From assembly GCF_024448695.1 (NCBI RefSeq), contig NZ_JAMOHY010000005.1, positions 62,001-126,000 on the forward strand: a DNA stretch of 64,000 nt, written 5' to 3'. Positions 8,980 through 16,519 of this stretch are shown here, one piece after another. The translations under genes and the position numbers were made by a program. The stretch comes from Stutzerimonas stutzeri. GTDB taxonomy: Bacteria; Pseudomonadota; Gammaproteobacteria; Pseudomonadales; Pseudomonadaceae. Position 1 is the stretch's first letter. Each line of letters starts with the position of its first letter. A model generated the notes under the pieces. That model was not told where the DNA came from. It did no database searches and worked only from the letters and a program-made list of their open reading frames with translations.

Positions 8980-9435
8980 ATGCACATCGGCCTGATCTCC
9001 GACACCCACGGCTTGCTTCGCCCCGAGGCGCTGGCCGCTTTGCAAGGCTGCGCGCGCATCATTCACGCCGGCGATATTGGCAAGGCGGCGGTGCTGGATG
9101 GCTTGAGCGCGCTCGCACCGCTGGATGTGATTCGCGGCAATATCGACACGGCAGACTGGGCACAGGCATTGCCCGAGCGCCTGGACCTGCGCATCGACGG
9201 CCTGCGCCTGCATGTGTTGCACGATCTCAAGGAGTTGGACGTCGATCCGGTCGTTGCCGGCATCAATGTGGTGATCGCCGGCCATTCGCACCAGCCGTGC
9301 ATCGAAAGGCGCGACGGCGTGCTCTATATCAACCCCGGCAGCGCCGGCCCGCGACGCTTCCGGCTGCCCATCAGCGTGGCACTGCTACGACTGGAAGACG
9401 GTGATGCCCAGGCCGAACTGATTCGCCTCGACTGA
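8980..9435 (+). CDS. YfcE/MJ0936-type metallophosphoesterase
   Basis: A 151-residue single-domain calcineurin-like phosphoesterase, probably a phosphodiesterase with a two-metal centre. All family blocks are present in order: ISDTHG (8-13), HAGDIG, VIRGNID, and GHSHQP with NPGSAG near the end. Those Asp, His and Asn residues bind the metal pair. Length is normal for the family. AAGG lies 8 bases before the ATG. It converges with folA, the two stops being 12 bases apart. Natural substrate is not known. Confidence 0.9.
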   Translation: MHIGLISDTHGLLRPEALAALQGCARIIHAGDIGKAAVLDGLSALAPLDVIRGNIDTADWAQALPERLDLRIDGLRLHVLHDLKELDVDPVVAGINVVIAGHSHQPCIERRDGVLYINPGSAGPRRFRLPISVALLRLEDGDAQAELIRLD

Positions 9436-9447
9436 ACTGAAAGTCGA

Positions 9448-9963
9448 TCAGCCGCGCTGCCAGGTTTCGAAACGATACGCCGGCGCCTCGCCGGAAGCCG
9501 GATGCGCCTGGCTATCGATGCGCTGCCAGCGGGTTTCATCGAACTGTGGGAAAAAGGCATCGCCTTGAGGGCTGGCTTCGATCCGCGTCAGATACAGGCG
9601 CTGGGCGCGGTCCAATGCCTGGGTGTAGAGCTGCGCACCGCCGATCAGCATGATCTCGTCCGCACCCTGTTCCCGCGCCCAGGCTTCGGCACGCTGCAAG
9701 GCGTCATCCAGGCTGGTAAAGGTTTCCGCACCTTCGAGCTGCAGCCCAGGCTGCCGGCTGACCACCAGATTCAAGCGCCCCGGCAGCGGGCGACCGAGTG
9801 AATCCCAGGTCTTGCGACCCATGATGATCGGCTTGCCGAGGGTCATCGCCTTGAAGTGCTTGAGATCCGCCGGCAGATGCCAGGGCATTTTGTTGTCGAG
9901 TCCGATGACGTGGTTTTCCGCCAGTGCGGCGATCATCGCGAGGGGAAGAGAGGTCTGATTCAT
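9448..9963 (-). CDS. folA: Dihydrofolate reductase FolA
   Basis: Reduces dihydrofolate to tetrahydrofolate with NADPH, supplying folate cofactors for thymidylate and for the glycine cleavage system encoded later in the window; target of trimethoprim. The 171 residues show MIAALAENHVIGLDNKMPWHLPADLKHFK, where Asp33 is the catalytic acid, then IIMGRKTWDSLGRPLPGR for NADPH binding, and EIMLIGGAQLY near the C-terminus. Monocistronic and convergent with the phosphoesterase gene. The ATG gives the family-typical N-terminus. Confidence 0.97.
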   Translation of the reverse strand: MNQTSLPLAMIAALAENHVIGLDNKMPWHLPADLKHFKAMTLGKPIIMGRKTWDSLGRPLPGRLNLVVSRQPGLQLEGAETFTSLDDALQRAEAWAREQGADEIMLIGGAQLYTQALDRAQRLYLTRIEASPQGDAFFPQFDETRWQRIDSQAHPASGEAPAYRFETWQRG

Positions 9964-10067
9964 GGTCGCGAGAATAACAGAGGGCCGAAGCGACCGTCAG
10001 CGGCGACTTTTCCGCATTGGCCCGGCAGAAGGTATTCTCACAGCTGCTTTCACGACCGAGATAACGT

Positions 10068-11462
10068 GTGACCGCCCATCTCCCACCAACGCTTACCTCC
10101 CTCGACCGCCTCTGGCTGACCGAAGCCGTGCGCCTGCGCGAAGAACATGCCGGTCCGCTGGACGACGACGAGGCCAATCGCAGGGCACGCGCCGAGGGCG
10201 GCGAACTGCATCAGCTGATCGAACGCCGCGCACTCTGGCTGGCCCGCCGCGACGGGCTGGTCGAGGCGCTGCAACACTGGCGCCAGGGCGCTCGGCTGGC
10301 GGCTTTGGCACTGCTGCTGTTCGCGCTGCTCAGCGGTGCGGGCCTGGCCTGGGCGGCGCTGGGGGACGGGGCACGTCCGGTCAATGTGTTCTGGGCGCTG
10401 GGCAGCCTGCTCGGACTGAACCTGCTGATGCTGCTGGGCTGGCTGCTGGGCTTTTTCTTCGCCGGCGACAGCGGCGGCGCGCTGGGCCGGCTATGGCTGT
10501 GGCTCAGCGAAAAACTCGCCCGCGATGCACGCGCCGTACAGCTGGCGCCGGCGCTGCTGGCCGTGCTGCAACAGCGCCGACTCGGTCGCTGGCTGCTGGG
10601 GCTGAGCGTGCATGGCCTGTGGTCGCTGGCGATGCTCAGTGCTCTGTTGACGCTGCTGGCCCTGCTGGCCACCCGTCGCTACGGCTTTGTCTGGGAAACC
10701 ACCATCCTCGGTGAAAACGCCTTTGTCGGGCTGACCCAGGGCCTCGGCGCGCTGCCTGCGCTGCTCGGTTTCAGCATGCCGGACATCGGGCAGATTCGCG
10801 CCAGCGGAACCCTCGCCAACGACTTCGACAGCGCCCGCCAAAGCTGGGCCGGCTGGCTGGTGGGCGTGGTGCTGATCTACGGCCTGCTGCCGCGCCTGCT
10901 GCTCGCGCTGTTCTGCCTGTGGCGCTGGCGTAGCGGACACTCGGCGCTGTGCCTGGATCTGCAACTGCCGGCCTACCGCCTGCTGCGTGAACGCCTGCAA
11001 CCGGCCAGCGAGCGCCTCGGCATTCAGGATGCAGCACCCGCCCATCTGCATAAGCCCGATAGCGGCATTCAGCCTGTAGAGGGCGAAGGCGCGGTGCTGG
11101 TGGCCATCGAACTGGAGCCGAACCGCGACTGGCCGCCCCCACTGCCCAGCGGCATCGCCAATGCCGGTGTGCTGGATGATCGCGAGCAGCGCCGACGCTT
11201 GCTTGAACACCTCACGCGGGAGCCTGCACAGCGCCTGCTGATCGCCTGCGATCCACGCCGTTCGCCGGATCGCGGCACCCTGGCGCTGATCGGCGAGCTA
11301 TCACGCTGCGCTGCCGCCACGCGAATCTGGTTGCTGCCGGCCCCGCCCGGTGGAGTTCTGGACGACAGGCGTCTGCAGGACTGGCAACAGGCGCTGGACA
11401 CGCTGGGGCTTACACACGGCGATATTGCACCGCTGAGCTGGTTGGAGACGGGCCATGACTGA
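10068..11462 (+). CDS. DUF2868 membrane protein
   Basis: A 464-residue inner-membrane protein starting with GTG. Four hydrophobic segments are visible at about 76-98, 107-131, 176-200 and 261-284, framed by an N-terminal soluble arm of 75 residues with Arg/Glu-rich helix. After 330 a soluble C-terminal domain begins (AVLVAIELEPNRDWPP, RLLIACDPRRSPDRGTLALIGEL) with alternating strand/helix character that suggests a Rossmann-like fold. The downstream gene is a DUF3482 GTPase, a pairing I know from other Pseudomonas. A palindromic repeat separates the two genes. Function is unknown; a membrane partner or receptor for the GTPase is my inference. Confidence 0.8.
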   Translation: MTAHLPPTLTSLDRLWLTEAVRLREEHAGPLDDDEANRRARAEGGELHQLIERRALWLARRDGLVEALQHWRQGARLAALALLLFALLSGAGLAWAALGDGARPVNVFWALGSLLGLNLLMLLGWLLGFFFAGDSGGALGRLWLWLSEKLARDARAVQLAPALLAVLQQRRLGRWLLGLSVHGLWSLAMLSALLTLLALLATRRYGFVWETTILGENAFVGLTQGLGALPALLGFSMPDIGQIRASGTLANDFDSARQSWAGWLVGVVLIYGLLPRLLLALFCLWRWRSGHSALCLDLQLPAYRLLRERLQPASERLGIQDAAPAHLHKPDSGIQPVEGEGAVLVAIELEPNRDWPPPLPSGIANAGVLDDREQRRRLLEHLTREPAQRLLIACDPRRSPDRGTLALIGELSRCAAATRIWLLPAPPGGVLDDRRLQDWQQALDTLGLTHGDIAPLSWLETGHD

Positions 11463-11471
11463 ACGCACTCA

Positions 11472-11542
11472 TTGTAGGGTGGATGTCGCTTTTTACATCC
11501 ACGGTTGGCAGCGGTGGATGGGTGAAGCGTCATCCACCCTAC
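11472..11542. repeat. Palindromic dispersed repeat between DUF2868 and DUF3482 genes
   Basis: Terminal arms GTAGGGTGGATG (11474-11485) and CATCCACCCTAC (11531-11542) are perfect inverted copies. The first 31 bases (11472-11502) are identical to the reverse complement of 50165-50195, showing a dispersed family. It fills nearly the whole gap inside this gene pair. Confidence 0.92.
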
Positions 11543-11555
11543 GGAGGCCCGCACA

Positions 11556-12929
11556 ATGAGCGCGCCCCTGAAACTCGCTCTGGTCGGCCACACCAATGTC
11601 GGCAAGACCTCATTGCTGCGCACCCTGACCCGAGATATCGGCTTTGGCGAGGTGTCGCACCGCCCCAGCACCACCCGTCATGTCGAGGGCGCACGCCTGT
11701 CGGTGGATGGCCAGCCGCTGCTGGAGCTCTACGACACCCCCGGCCTGGAGGATGCCATCGCCCTGCTCGACCATCTTGAGCGCGTCGAACGCCCTGGCGA
11801 GCGCCTGGACGGCCCGGCACGCACCGCACGTTTTCTTGAAGGCAGCGAGGCACGCCAGCGTTTCGAGCAGGAAGCCAAGGTGCTGCGCCAATTACTCGCC
11901 AGCGATGCCGGCCTCTACGTGATCGACGCCCGCGAACCGGTGCTGGCCAAGTACAAAGATGAACTGGCAGTGCTCGCCGGCTGCGGCAAGCCGCTGCTGC
12001 CGGTGCTCAACTTCGTCGCCCAGCCCGATCACCGTGAAAACGAATGGCGTGAGGCCCTGGCCCGGCTCGGTCTGCATGCACTGGTGCGTTTCGACAGCGT
12101 GGCGCCACCTGTCGATGGCGAGCGGCGCCTGTACGAAAGCCTGGCGCTGCTGCTGGAGTCGTCAAGGCCGCAATTGCAGCGATTGGTCGAGGATCACGAA
12201 GCTCAGGCTGCCGCACGTCTGGCCGCAGGCAACCAGCTGATCGCCGAGCTGTTGGTGGATGTAGCCGCCTGCCGGCGCAGCGTCACGGCGCAGCCGGAGC
12301 TGGAGCGCGGCGCGATACGTGAACTGCACAACGTCGTGCGCGCTCGCGAACAGGCGTGTGTCGAAGCGCTGCTGCGCCTCTACGGCTTTCGCCCGCAGGA
12401 TGCAGCAGCAGCCGACCTGCCGCTGCTGAACGGACGCTGGGGCGATGACCTGTTCAATCCGGAAACACTGAAGCAGCTAGGCGTAAAAGTCGGTGGCGGC
12501 ATGGCCGCGGGTGCGGCTGCCGGTGCCGGGGTCGATCTGATGGTGGGCGGCATCACCTTGGGCGCTGCCGCCCTGCTCGGCGCCATCGCCGGCGGCGGTG
12601 CGCAGACGGCGCGGCATTACGGCAATCGCCTGCTGGGCAAGCTCAAGGGCCAGCGTGAGCTGACGGTCGATGACAGCGTGCTGCGCCTGCTCGCCCTGCG
12701 CCAGCAGCTATTGCTGACAACCCTCGCCGCGCGCGGACACGCCGCACAACAGACCATCGAGCTGGCAATGCCGCAGGCGCAGGGCTGGCGCGACGGCAAA
12801 CTGCCCGAACCCCTGCAGCGCGCCCGCGCCCGTCCCGAGTGGTCGTCGCTCAACCCCGGCGCACATCTGGAGCAGCGTGAACGACAGGCGTTGCTCGAAG
12901 CACTGCAAGCAGAGCTGAGCCATGCCTGA
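11556..12929 (+). CDS. DUF3482 GTPase of the Era/MnmE-like class
   Basis: A 457-residue protein with an N-terminal GTPase domain: P-loop GHTNVGKT at 11-18, a Thr-rich switch I (PSTTRHVEG), and DTPG at 61-64. The guanine-specificity motif is weak: where NKxD is expected there is NFVAQPD (153-159). The C-terminal half is helical and includes a Gly/Ala-rich hydrophobic stretch at about 313-350 ([14 protein letters not shown]) like a glycine zipper that could enter a membrane. It follows the DUF2868 membrane protein by 93 bases, so both probably act together at the inner membrane. The ATG comes 9 bases after GGAGG. Family function is not established. Confidence 0.85.
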   Translation: MSAPLKLALVGHTNVGKTSLLRTLTRDIGFGEVSHRPSTTRHVEGARLSVDGQPLLELYDTPGLEDAIALLDHLERVERPGERLDGPARTARFLEGSEARQRFEQEAKVLRQLLASDAGLYVIDAREPVLAKYKDELAVLAGCGKPLLPVLNFVAQPDHRENEWREALARLGLHALVRFDSVAPPVDGERRLYESLALLLESSRPQLQRLVEDHEAQAAARLAAGNQLIAELLVDVAACRRSVTAQPELERGAIRELHNVVRAREQACVEALLRLYGFRPQDAAAADLPLLNGRWGDDLFNPETLKQLGVKVGGGMAAGAAAGAGVDLMVGGITLGAAALLGAIAGGGAQTARHYGNRLLGKLKGQRELTVDDSVLRLLALRQQLLLTTLAARGHAAQQTIELAMPQAQGWRDGKLPEPLQRARARPEWSSLNPGAHLEQRERQALLEALQAELSHA

Positions 12930-12934
12930 GCCCT

Positions 12935-12971
12935 GCAGGGTGGAAAATCGCGTTACGGTTTCCCACCCTGC
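12935..12971. repeat. Palindromic repeat, possible bidirectional terminator
   Basis: GCAGGGTGG (12935-12943) pairs with CCACCCTGC (12963-12971). It lies between the convergent DUF3482 gene and phoU. Its GGGTGG.../...CCACCC ends resemble the repeat at 11472. Confidence 0.7.
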
Positions 12972-12986
12972 GTTCGATACGACGTC

Positions 12987-13715
12987 TCAGCGATCCCTGC
13001 CGCTTTCCACCTCTTCGGCCATGCGCTTGAGGCCGATATGGCGCACGTCGGTACCGCGAACCAGGTAGATCACCAGTTCGGCGATGTTTCGCGCGTGGTC
13101 GCCGATGCGCTCCAGCGAACGCAGCGCCCAGATCACGCTGAGCACGCGGGAGATCGAGCGCGGGTCTTCCATCATGAAGGTGACGAGTTCACGCAGGGCG
13201 GTCTTGTATTCGCGGTCGACGGTCTTGTCGTACTGCGCCACTGACAGCGCCAGATCGGCATCGAAGCGGGCGAAGGCGTCCAGCGCCTCACGCACCATCT
13301 TGCGCACCTGGTCGCCGATATGACGTACCTCGACATAGCCGCGCGGCGACTCGCCCTCTTCGCACAGCTGGATGGCGCGGCGGGCGATCTTGGTGGCTTC
13401 GTCGCCGATGCGTTCAAGGTCGATCACCGACTTGGAGATGCTGATGATCAGCCGCAGGTCGGAAGCCGCTGGCTGGCGACGGGCGAGAATGCGCACGCAT
13501 TCCTCATCGATGTTGCGCTCCATCTGGTTGATCTGCTCATCGACTTCGCGCACCTGCTCGGCTAGCCCGGAATCGGCCTCGATCAGCGCGGTCACCGCAT
13601 CGTTGACCTGCTTCTCCACCAGCCCGCCCATGGCCAGCAGGTGACTGCGAATCTCTTCCAGCTCGGTATTGAACTGCTGGGAAATATGTTGGGTGTGGCT
13701 GTCTTTACTGATCAT
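12987..13715 (-). CDS. phoU: Phosphate signalling regulator PhoU
   Basis: Peripheral membrane protein that, with PstB, tells the sensor kinase PhoR to keep the Pho regulon off when phosphate is plentiful. The 242 residues form two similar three-helix repeats; metal-binding E/D-x3-D signatures are visible (SVIDLERIGDEATKIAR and RSLERIGDHARNIAE). ATG 13715 has GAGGA 8 bases upstream and gives the usual MISKDSHTQHIS start; the longer reading to 13781 has none. Last gene of the pst operon, 140 bases after pstB. Confidence 0.96.
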   Translation of the reverse strand: MISKDSHTQHISQQFNTELEEIRSHLLAMGGLVEKQVNDAVTALIEADSGLAEQVREVDEQINQMERNIDEECVRILARRQPAASDLRLIISISKSVIDLERIGDEATKIARRAIQLCEEGESPRGYVEVRHIGDQVRKMVREALDAFARFDADLALSVAQYDKTVDREYKTALRELVTFMMEDPRSISRVLSVIWALRSLERIGDHARNIAELVIYLVRGTDVRHIGLKRMAEEVESGRDR

Positions 13716-13784
13716 CTGTCGAAATCCTCGTAACCGATCGTATTTGGCGATGCATGGTCCTTGGCAGAGCGTGTCGGGCAAGGC

Positions 13785-13825
13785 GGCGAAGCGCAGACAG
13801 TACGATTAGTACGGCAAGCTTCGCC
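13785..13825. repeat. Palindromic element between pstB and phoU
   Basis: GGCGAAGC (13785-13792) pairs with GCTTCGCC (13818-13825), and the loop itself holds a GTACG...GTACG direct repeat. No coding potential. It may modulate phoU expression relative to pstB, which is inference. Confidence 0.7.
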
Positions 13826-13855
13826 AACGCAGCCCGGCGCGCTATGACATGGCCA

Positions 13856-14683
13856 TCAACCGTAGCGACCGGTGATGTAGTCTTCGGTCTGCTTCTTGGC
13901 CGGGTTGGTGAACAGGGTGTCCGTATCGCCATACTCGATCAGTTTGCCCATGTACATGAACGCGGTGTAGTCGGAAACCCGTGCCGCCTGCTGCATGTTG
14001 TGGGTCACGATGACGATGGTGTAGCGGGACTTGAGCTCATAGATCAGCTCTTCGACCTTCAGCGAGGAGATCGGGTCCAGCGCCGAGCTGGGTTCGTCCA
14101 GCAGCAGCACTTCAGGCTGCACGGCGATGGTGCGGGCGATGACCAGACGCTGCTGCTGACCGCCGGACAGGCCCAGCGCCGACTCGTGCAGACGGTCCTT
14201 CACTTCTTCCCACAGCGCCGCACCCTTGAGCGCCCATTCGACGGTCTCGTCGAGCACGCGCTTCTGCTTGATGCCCTGGATGCGCAGGCCGTAGACCACG
14301 TTCTCGTAGATGCTCTTGGGAAACGGGTTGGGCTTCTGGAACACCATGCCGACGCGGCGACGCAGGTCGGCCACGTCTTCGCCCTTGCGGTAGATGTTGG
14401 TGCCGTCGAGGTTGATGGCGCCCTCGATGCGGCAGCCGTCTACCAGGTCATTCATGCGGTTGAAGCAGCGCAGCAGCGTGGACTTGCCACAGCCCGACGG
14501 GCCGATAAAGGCGGTCACGCGCTGCTTGGGGATGTTCATCGCGACGTTGAACAATGCCTGCTTCTGACCGTAATAAAGGTTCAGATCCGGCACCTCGATG
14601 GCCACCGGCTCATCGGCCAGACTGAGGCTGCGCTTGTCGCGGCCAAGGGCGGAAATGTCGATGGAATGGGTGTTCGATTGCAT
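13856..14683 (-). CDS. pstB: Phosphate ABC transporter ATP-binding protein PstB
   Basis: Cytoplasmic ATPase that drives phosphate import through PstC-PstA. The 275 residues carry Walker [10 protein letters not shown] (61-69), a Q-loop (VFQKPNPFP), signature LSGGQQQR, Walker [14 protein letters not shown] and the switch His in VTHNMQQ. Length is slightly more than E. coli PstB because of about 18 extra N-terminal residues. GAGCG precedes the ATG. Fourth gene of the pst operon. Confidence 0.97.
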   Translation of the reverse strand: MQSNTHSIDISALGRDKRSLSLADEPVAIEVPDLNLYYGQKQALFNVAMNIPKQRVTAFIGPSGCGKSTLLRCFNRMNDLVDGCRIEGAINLDGTNIYRKGEDVADLRRRVGMVFQKPNPFPKSIYENVVYGLRIQGIKQKRVLDETVEWALKGAALWEEVKDRLHESALGLSGGQQQRLVIARTIAVQPEVLLLDEPSSALDPISSLKVEELIYELKSRYTIVIVTHNMQQAARVSDYTAFMYMGKLIEYGDTDTLFTNPAKKQTEDYITGRYG

Positions 14684-14699
14684 GTGTTCGCTCCGTTCG

Positions 14700-14728
14700 C
14701 AGCCTCGGGCTGCAAGCTACAAGCTGCG
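14700..14728. repeat. Small palindromic element between pstA and pstB
   Basis: GCAGCC-TCG-GGCTGC forms a hairpin, followed by overlapping CAAGCT repeats (AAGCTACAAGCTGC). Similar AAGCTTCAAGC text recurs at about 56523-56537, so it may be another low-complexity intergenic repeat type. Confidence 0.5.
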
Positions 14729-14785
14729 CGTTCAGGCCGACGCCTCGTTCTTCCCGAGGCTGGCGGCCTGAGCCCGCGGCTTCAA

Positions 14786-16456
14786 TCAATGATCAAGCGC
14801 CTTGTACTTCTCGCGCAGATGGTTGCGGATAACGACCGCACTGAGGTTGAGCGTCGCGATCACCAGCACCAGCAGCAGGGCCGTGGCATAGACCAGCGGA
14901 CGCGCGGCCTCGACGTTGGGGCTCTGGAAGCCGACATCGTAGATATGGAAGCCCAGGTGCATGATCTTCTGATCCAGATGCAGATAAGGGTAGTTGCCAT
15001 TGAGCGGCAGCGAAGGCGCCAGCTTGACCACGCCCACCAGCATCAGCGGTGCCACTTCGCCGGCGGCGCGGGCCACGGCGAGGATCAGGCCGGTCATCAT
15101 CGCCGGGCTGGCCATGGGCAGCACCACTTTCCATAGCGTCTCCGACTTGGTCGCGCCGAGCGCCAGCGATCCTTCGCGGATCATCCGCGGAATGCGCGCC
15201 AGACCTTCTTCGGTGGCGACGATCACCACCGGCAGCGTGAGAATCGCCAGCGTCAGCGACGCCCACATCAGACCCGGTGTGCCGAACACCGGAGCCGGTG
15301 CCGCTTCGGGATAGAAGATCCGGTCCAGCGAGCCGCCCAGCACGTAGACAAAGAAGCCCAGACCGAACACGCCATAGACGATGGAAGGCACGCCCGCGAG
15401 GTTGTTCACCGCGATGCGGATGATGCGTGTCAGCAGGCCCTGCTTGGCGTATTCACGCAGGTAGACCGCTGCAATCACGCCGAACGGGGTGACGATCACC
15501 GCCATGATGATGGTCATCAGCACGGTGCCGAAGATCGCCGGGAAAATCCCGCCCTCGGTGTTGGCCTCGCGCGGCTCGTCACTGACGAATTCCCAGATCT
15601 TGGCTGCGTAGAAGCCGAGCTTCTGCGGCACCGACATGGCGTTCGGCTGATAGGCACGCACCACCTTGCCGAGGCTGATGTCCTGCTCACGCCCATCCAG
15701 GGTACGCACGCTGACGCTGTCGCGATTGAAGTCCTGATAAAGGGACATCAGACGGCCTTCCAGCGCCTGGTACCTGCTGTCCCAGTCAGCGCGCTCGGCG
15801 TCCAGCTCGGCCTGGGCGGCAGCATCCAGTTTGCCATCCAGTTCCAGCTTGCGTGTCTTCAGCCGCAACCGCTCGAGACCGTGGTTGATGCGTCCGATAT
15901 CGACTTTTTCCAGTTGGCTGATTTGCCCATGCAACTGGTCGATACGCTGAATACGGCGCTGCAGCTCGGCCCAGGCGGTTTCGCCCTCGGCGACCAGGTT
16001 GCCGTTTTCCTTGACGCTGAGCAGTTCGCCATAGAAGTTGCCCCACTCGCGGCGTTCCAGCACGACCAGGTCTGCGGGGGTGCGCTCGTTGCTCAGCCAC
16101 TCGCCGACGACCCAGGTGAAATCCGCACCGTAGACTTCACGGTTGCCGACCTTGAGCAGCTCGCGGGTCATGAATTCACCGCCCGCTTCGGCCACCGGCA
16201 AGCCACTGGCCGCCAGACGCGCACGCGGCACTTCCTCGGCTTGCACACGCTCACCGGCGAGCACGCGAGGCTCGCCGCCGGGCACCTGGTAATCAGCGAC
16301 GATGACATCCGCCGGCCAGAAATGCGCCATGCCTCGCACTGCGATCACCGACAGCAAGCCCAGGGTCATGATCACCGCGATGGACACCGCACCGGCGTTC
16401 ATCCAGATCCAGGGAGTGCCGCTCTTGATCCAGTTTGTCAGGGAATCCTTTTTCAC
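14786..16456 (-). CDS. pstA: Phosphate ABC transporter permease PstA, long form
   Basis: Inner-membrane half of the phosphate channel. At 556 residues it is nearly twice E. coli PstA. After a first helix (about 20-45) comes a large insertion to about residue 290, probably periplasmic, containing a charged coiled coil (QRRIQRIDQLHGQISQLEK). The ABC permease core follows, with the coupling loop EGLARIPRMIREGSLALGAT that contacts PstB. This insertion corresponds to the DUF3333-type extension known in Pseudomonas. The start codon is GTG at 16456. pstC ends 63 bases upstream of it; that gap contains a small GCAGCC/GGCTGC hairpin (16485-16501). Confidence 0.94.
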   Translation of the reverse strand: MKKDSLTNWIKSGTPWIWMNAGAVSIAVIMTLGLLSVIAVRGMAHFWPADVIVADYQVPGGEPRVLAGERVQAEEVPRARLAASGLPVAEAGGEFMTRELLKVGNREVYGADFTWVVGEWLSNERTPADLVVLERREWGNFYGELLSVKENGNLVAEGETAWAELQRRIQRIDQLHGQISQLEKVDIGRINHGLERLRLKTRKLELDGKLDAAAQAELDAERADWDSRYQALEGRLMSLYQDFNRDSVSVRTLDGREQDISLGKVVRAYQPNAMSVPQKLGFYAAKIWEFVSDEPREANTEGGIFPAIFGTVLMTIIMAVIVTPFGVIAAVYLREYAKQGLLTRIIRIAVNNLAGVPSIVYGVFGLGFFVYVLGGSLDRIFYPEAAPAPVFGTPGLMWASLTLAILTLPVVIVATEEGLARIPRMIREGSLALGATKSETLWKVVLPMASPAMMTGLILAVARAAGEVAPLMLVGVVKLAPSLPLNGNYPYLHLDQKIMHLGFHIYDVGFQSPNVEAARPLVYATALLLVLVIATLNLSAVVIRNHLREKYKALDH

Positions 16457-16519
16457 GGATCGATACCTTTAACGAAATCTCTTCGCAGCCCATTCGGCTG
16501 CATTCTTGCCGATGCCCGC

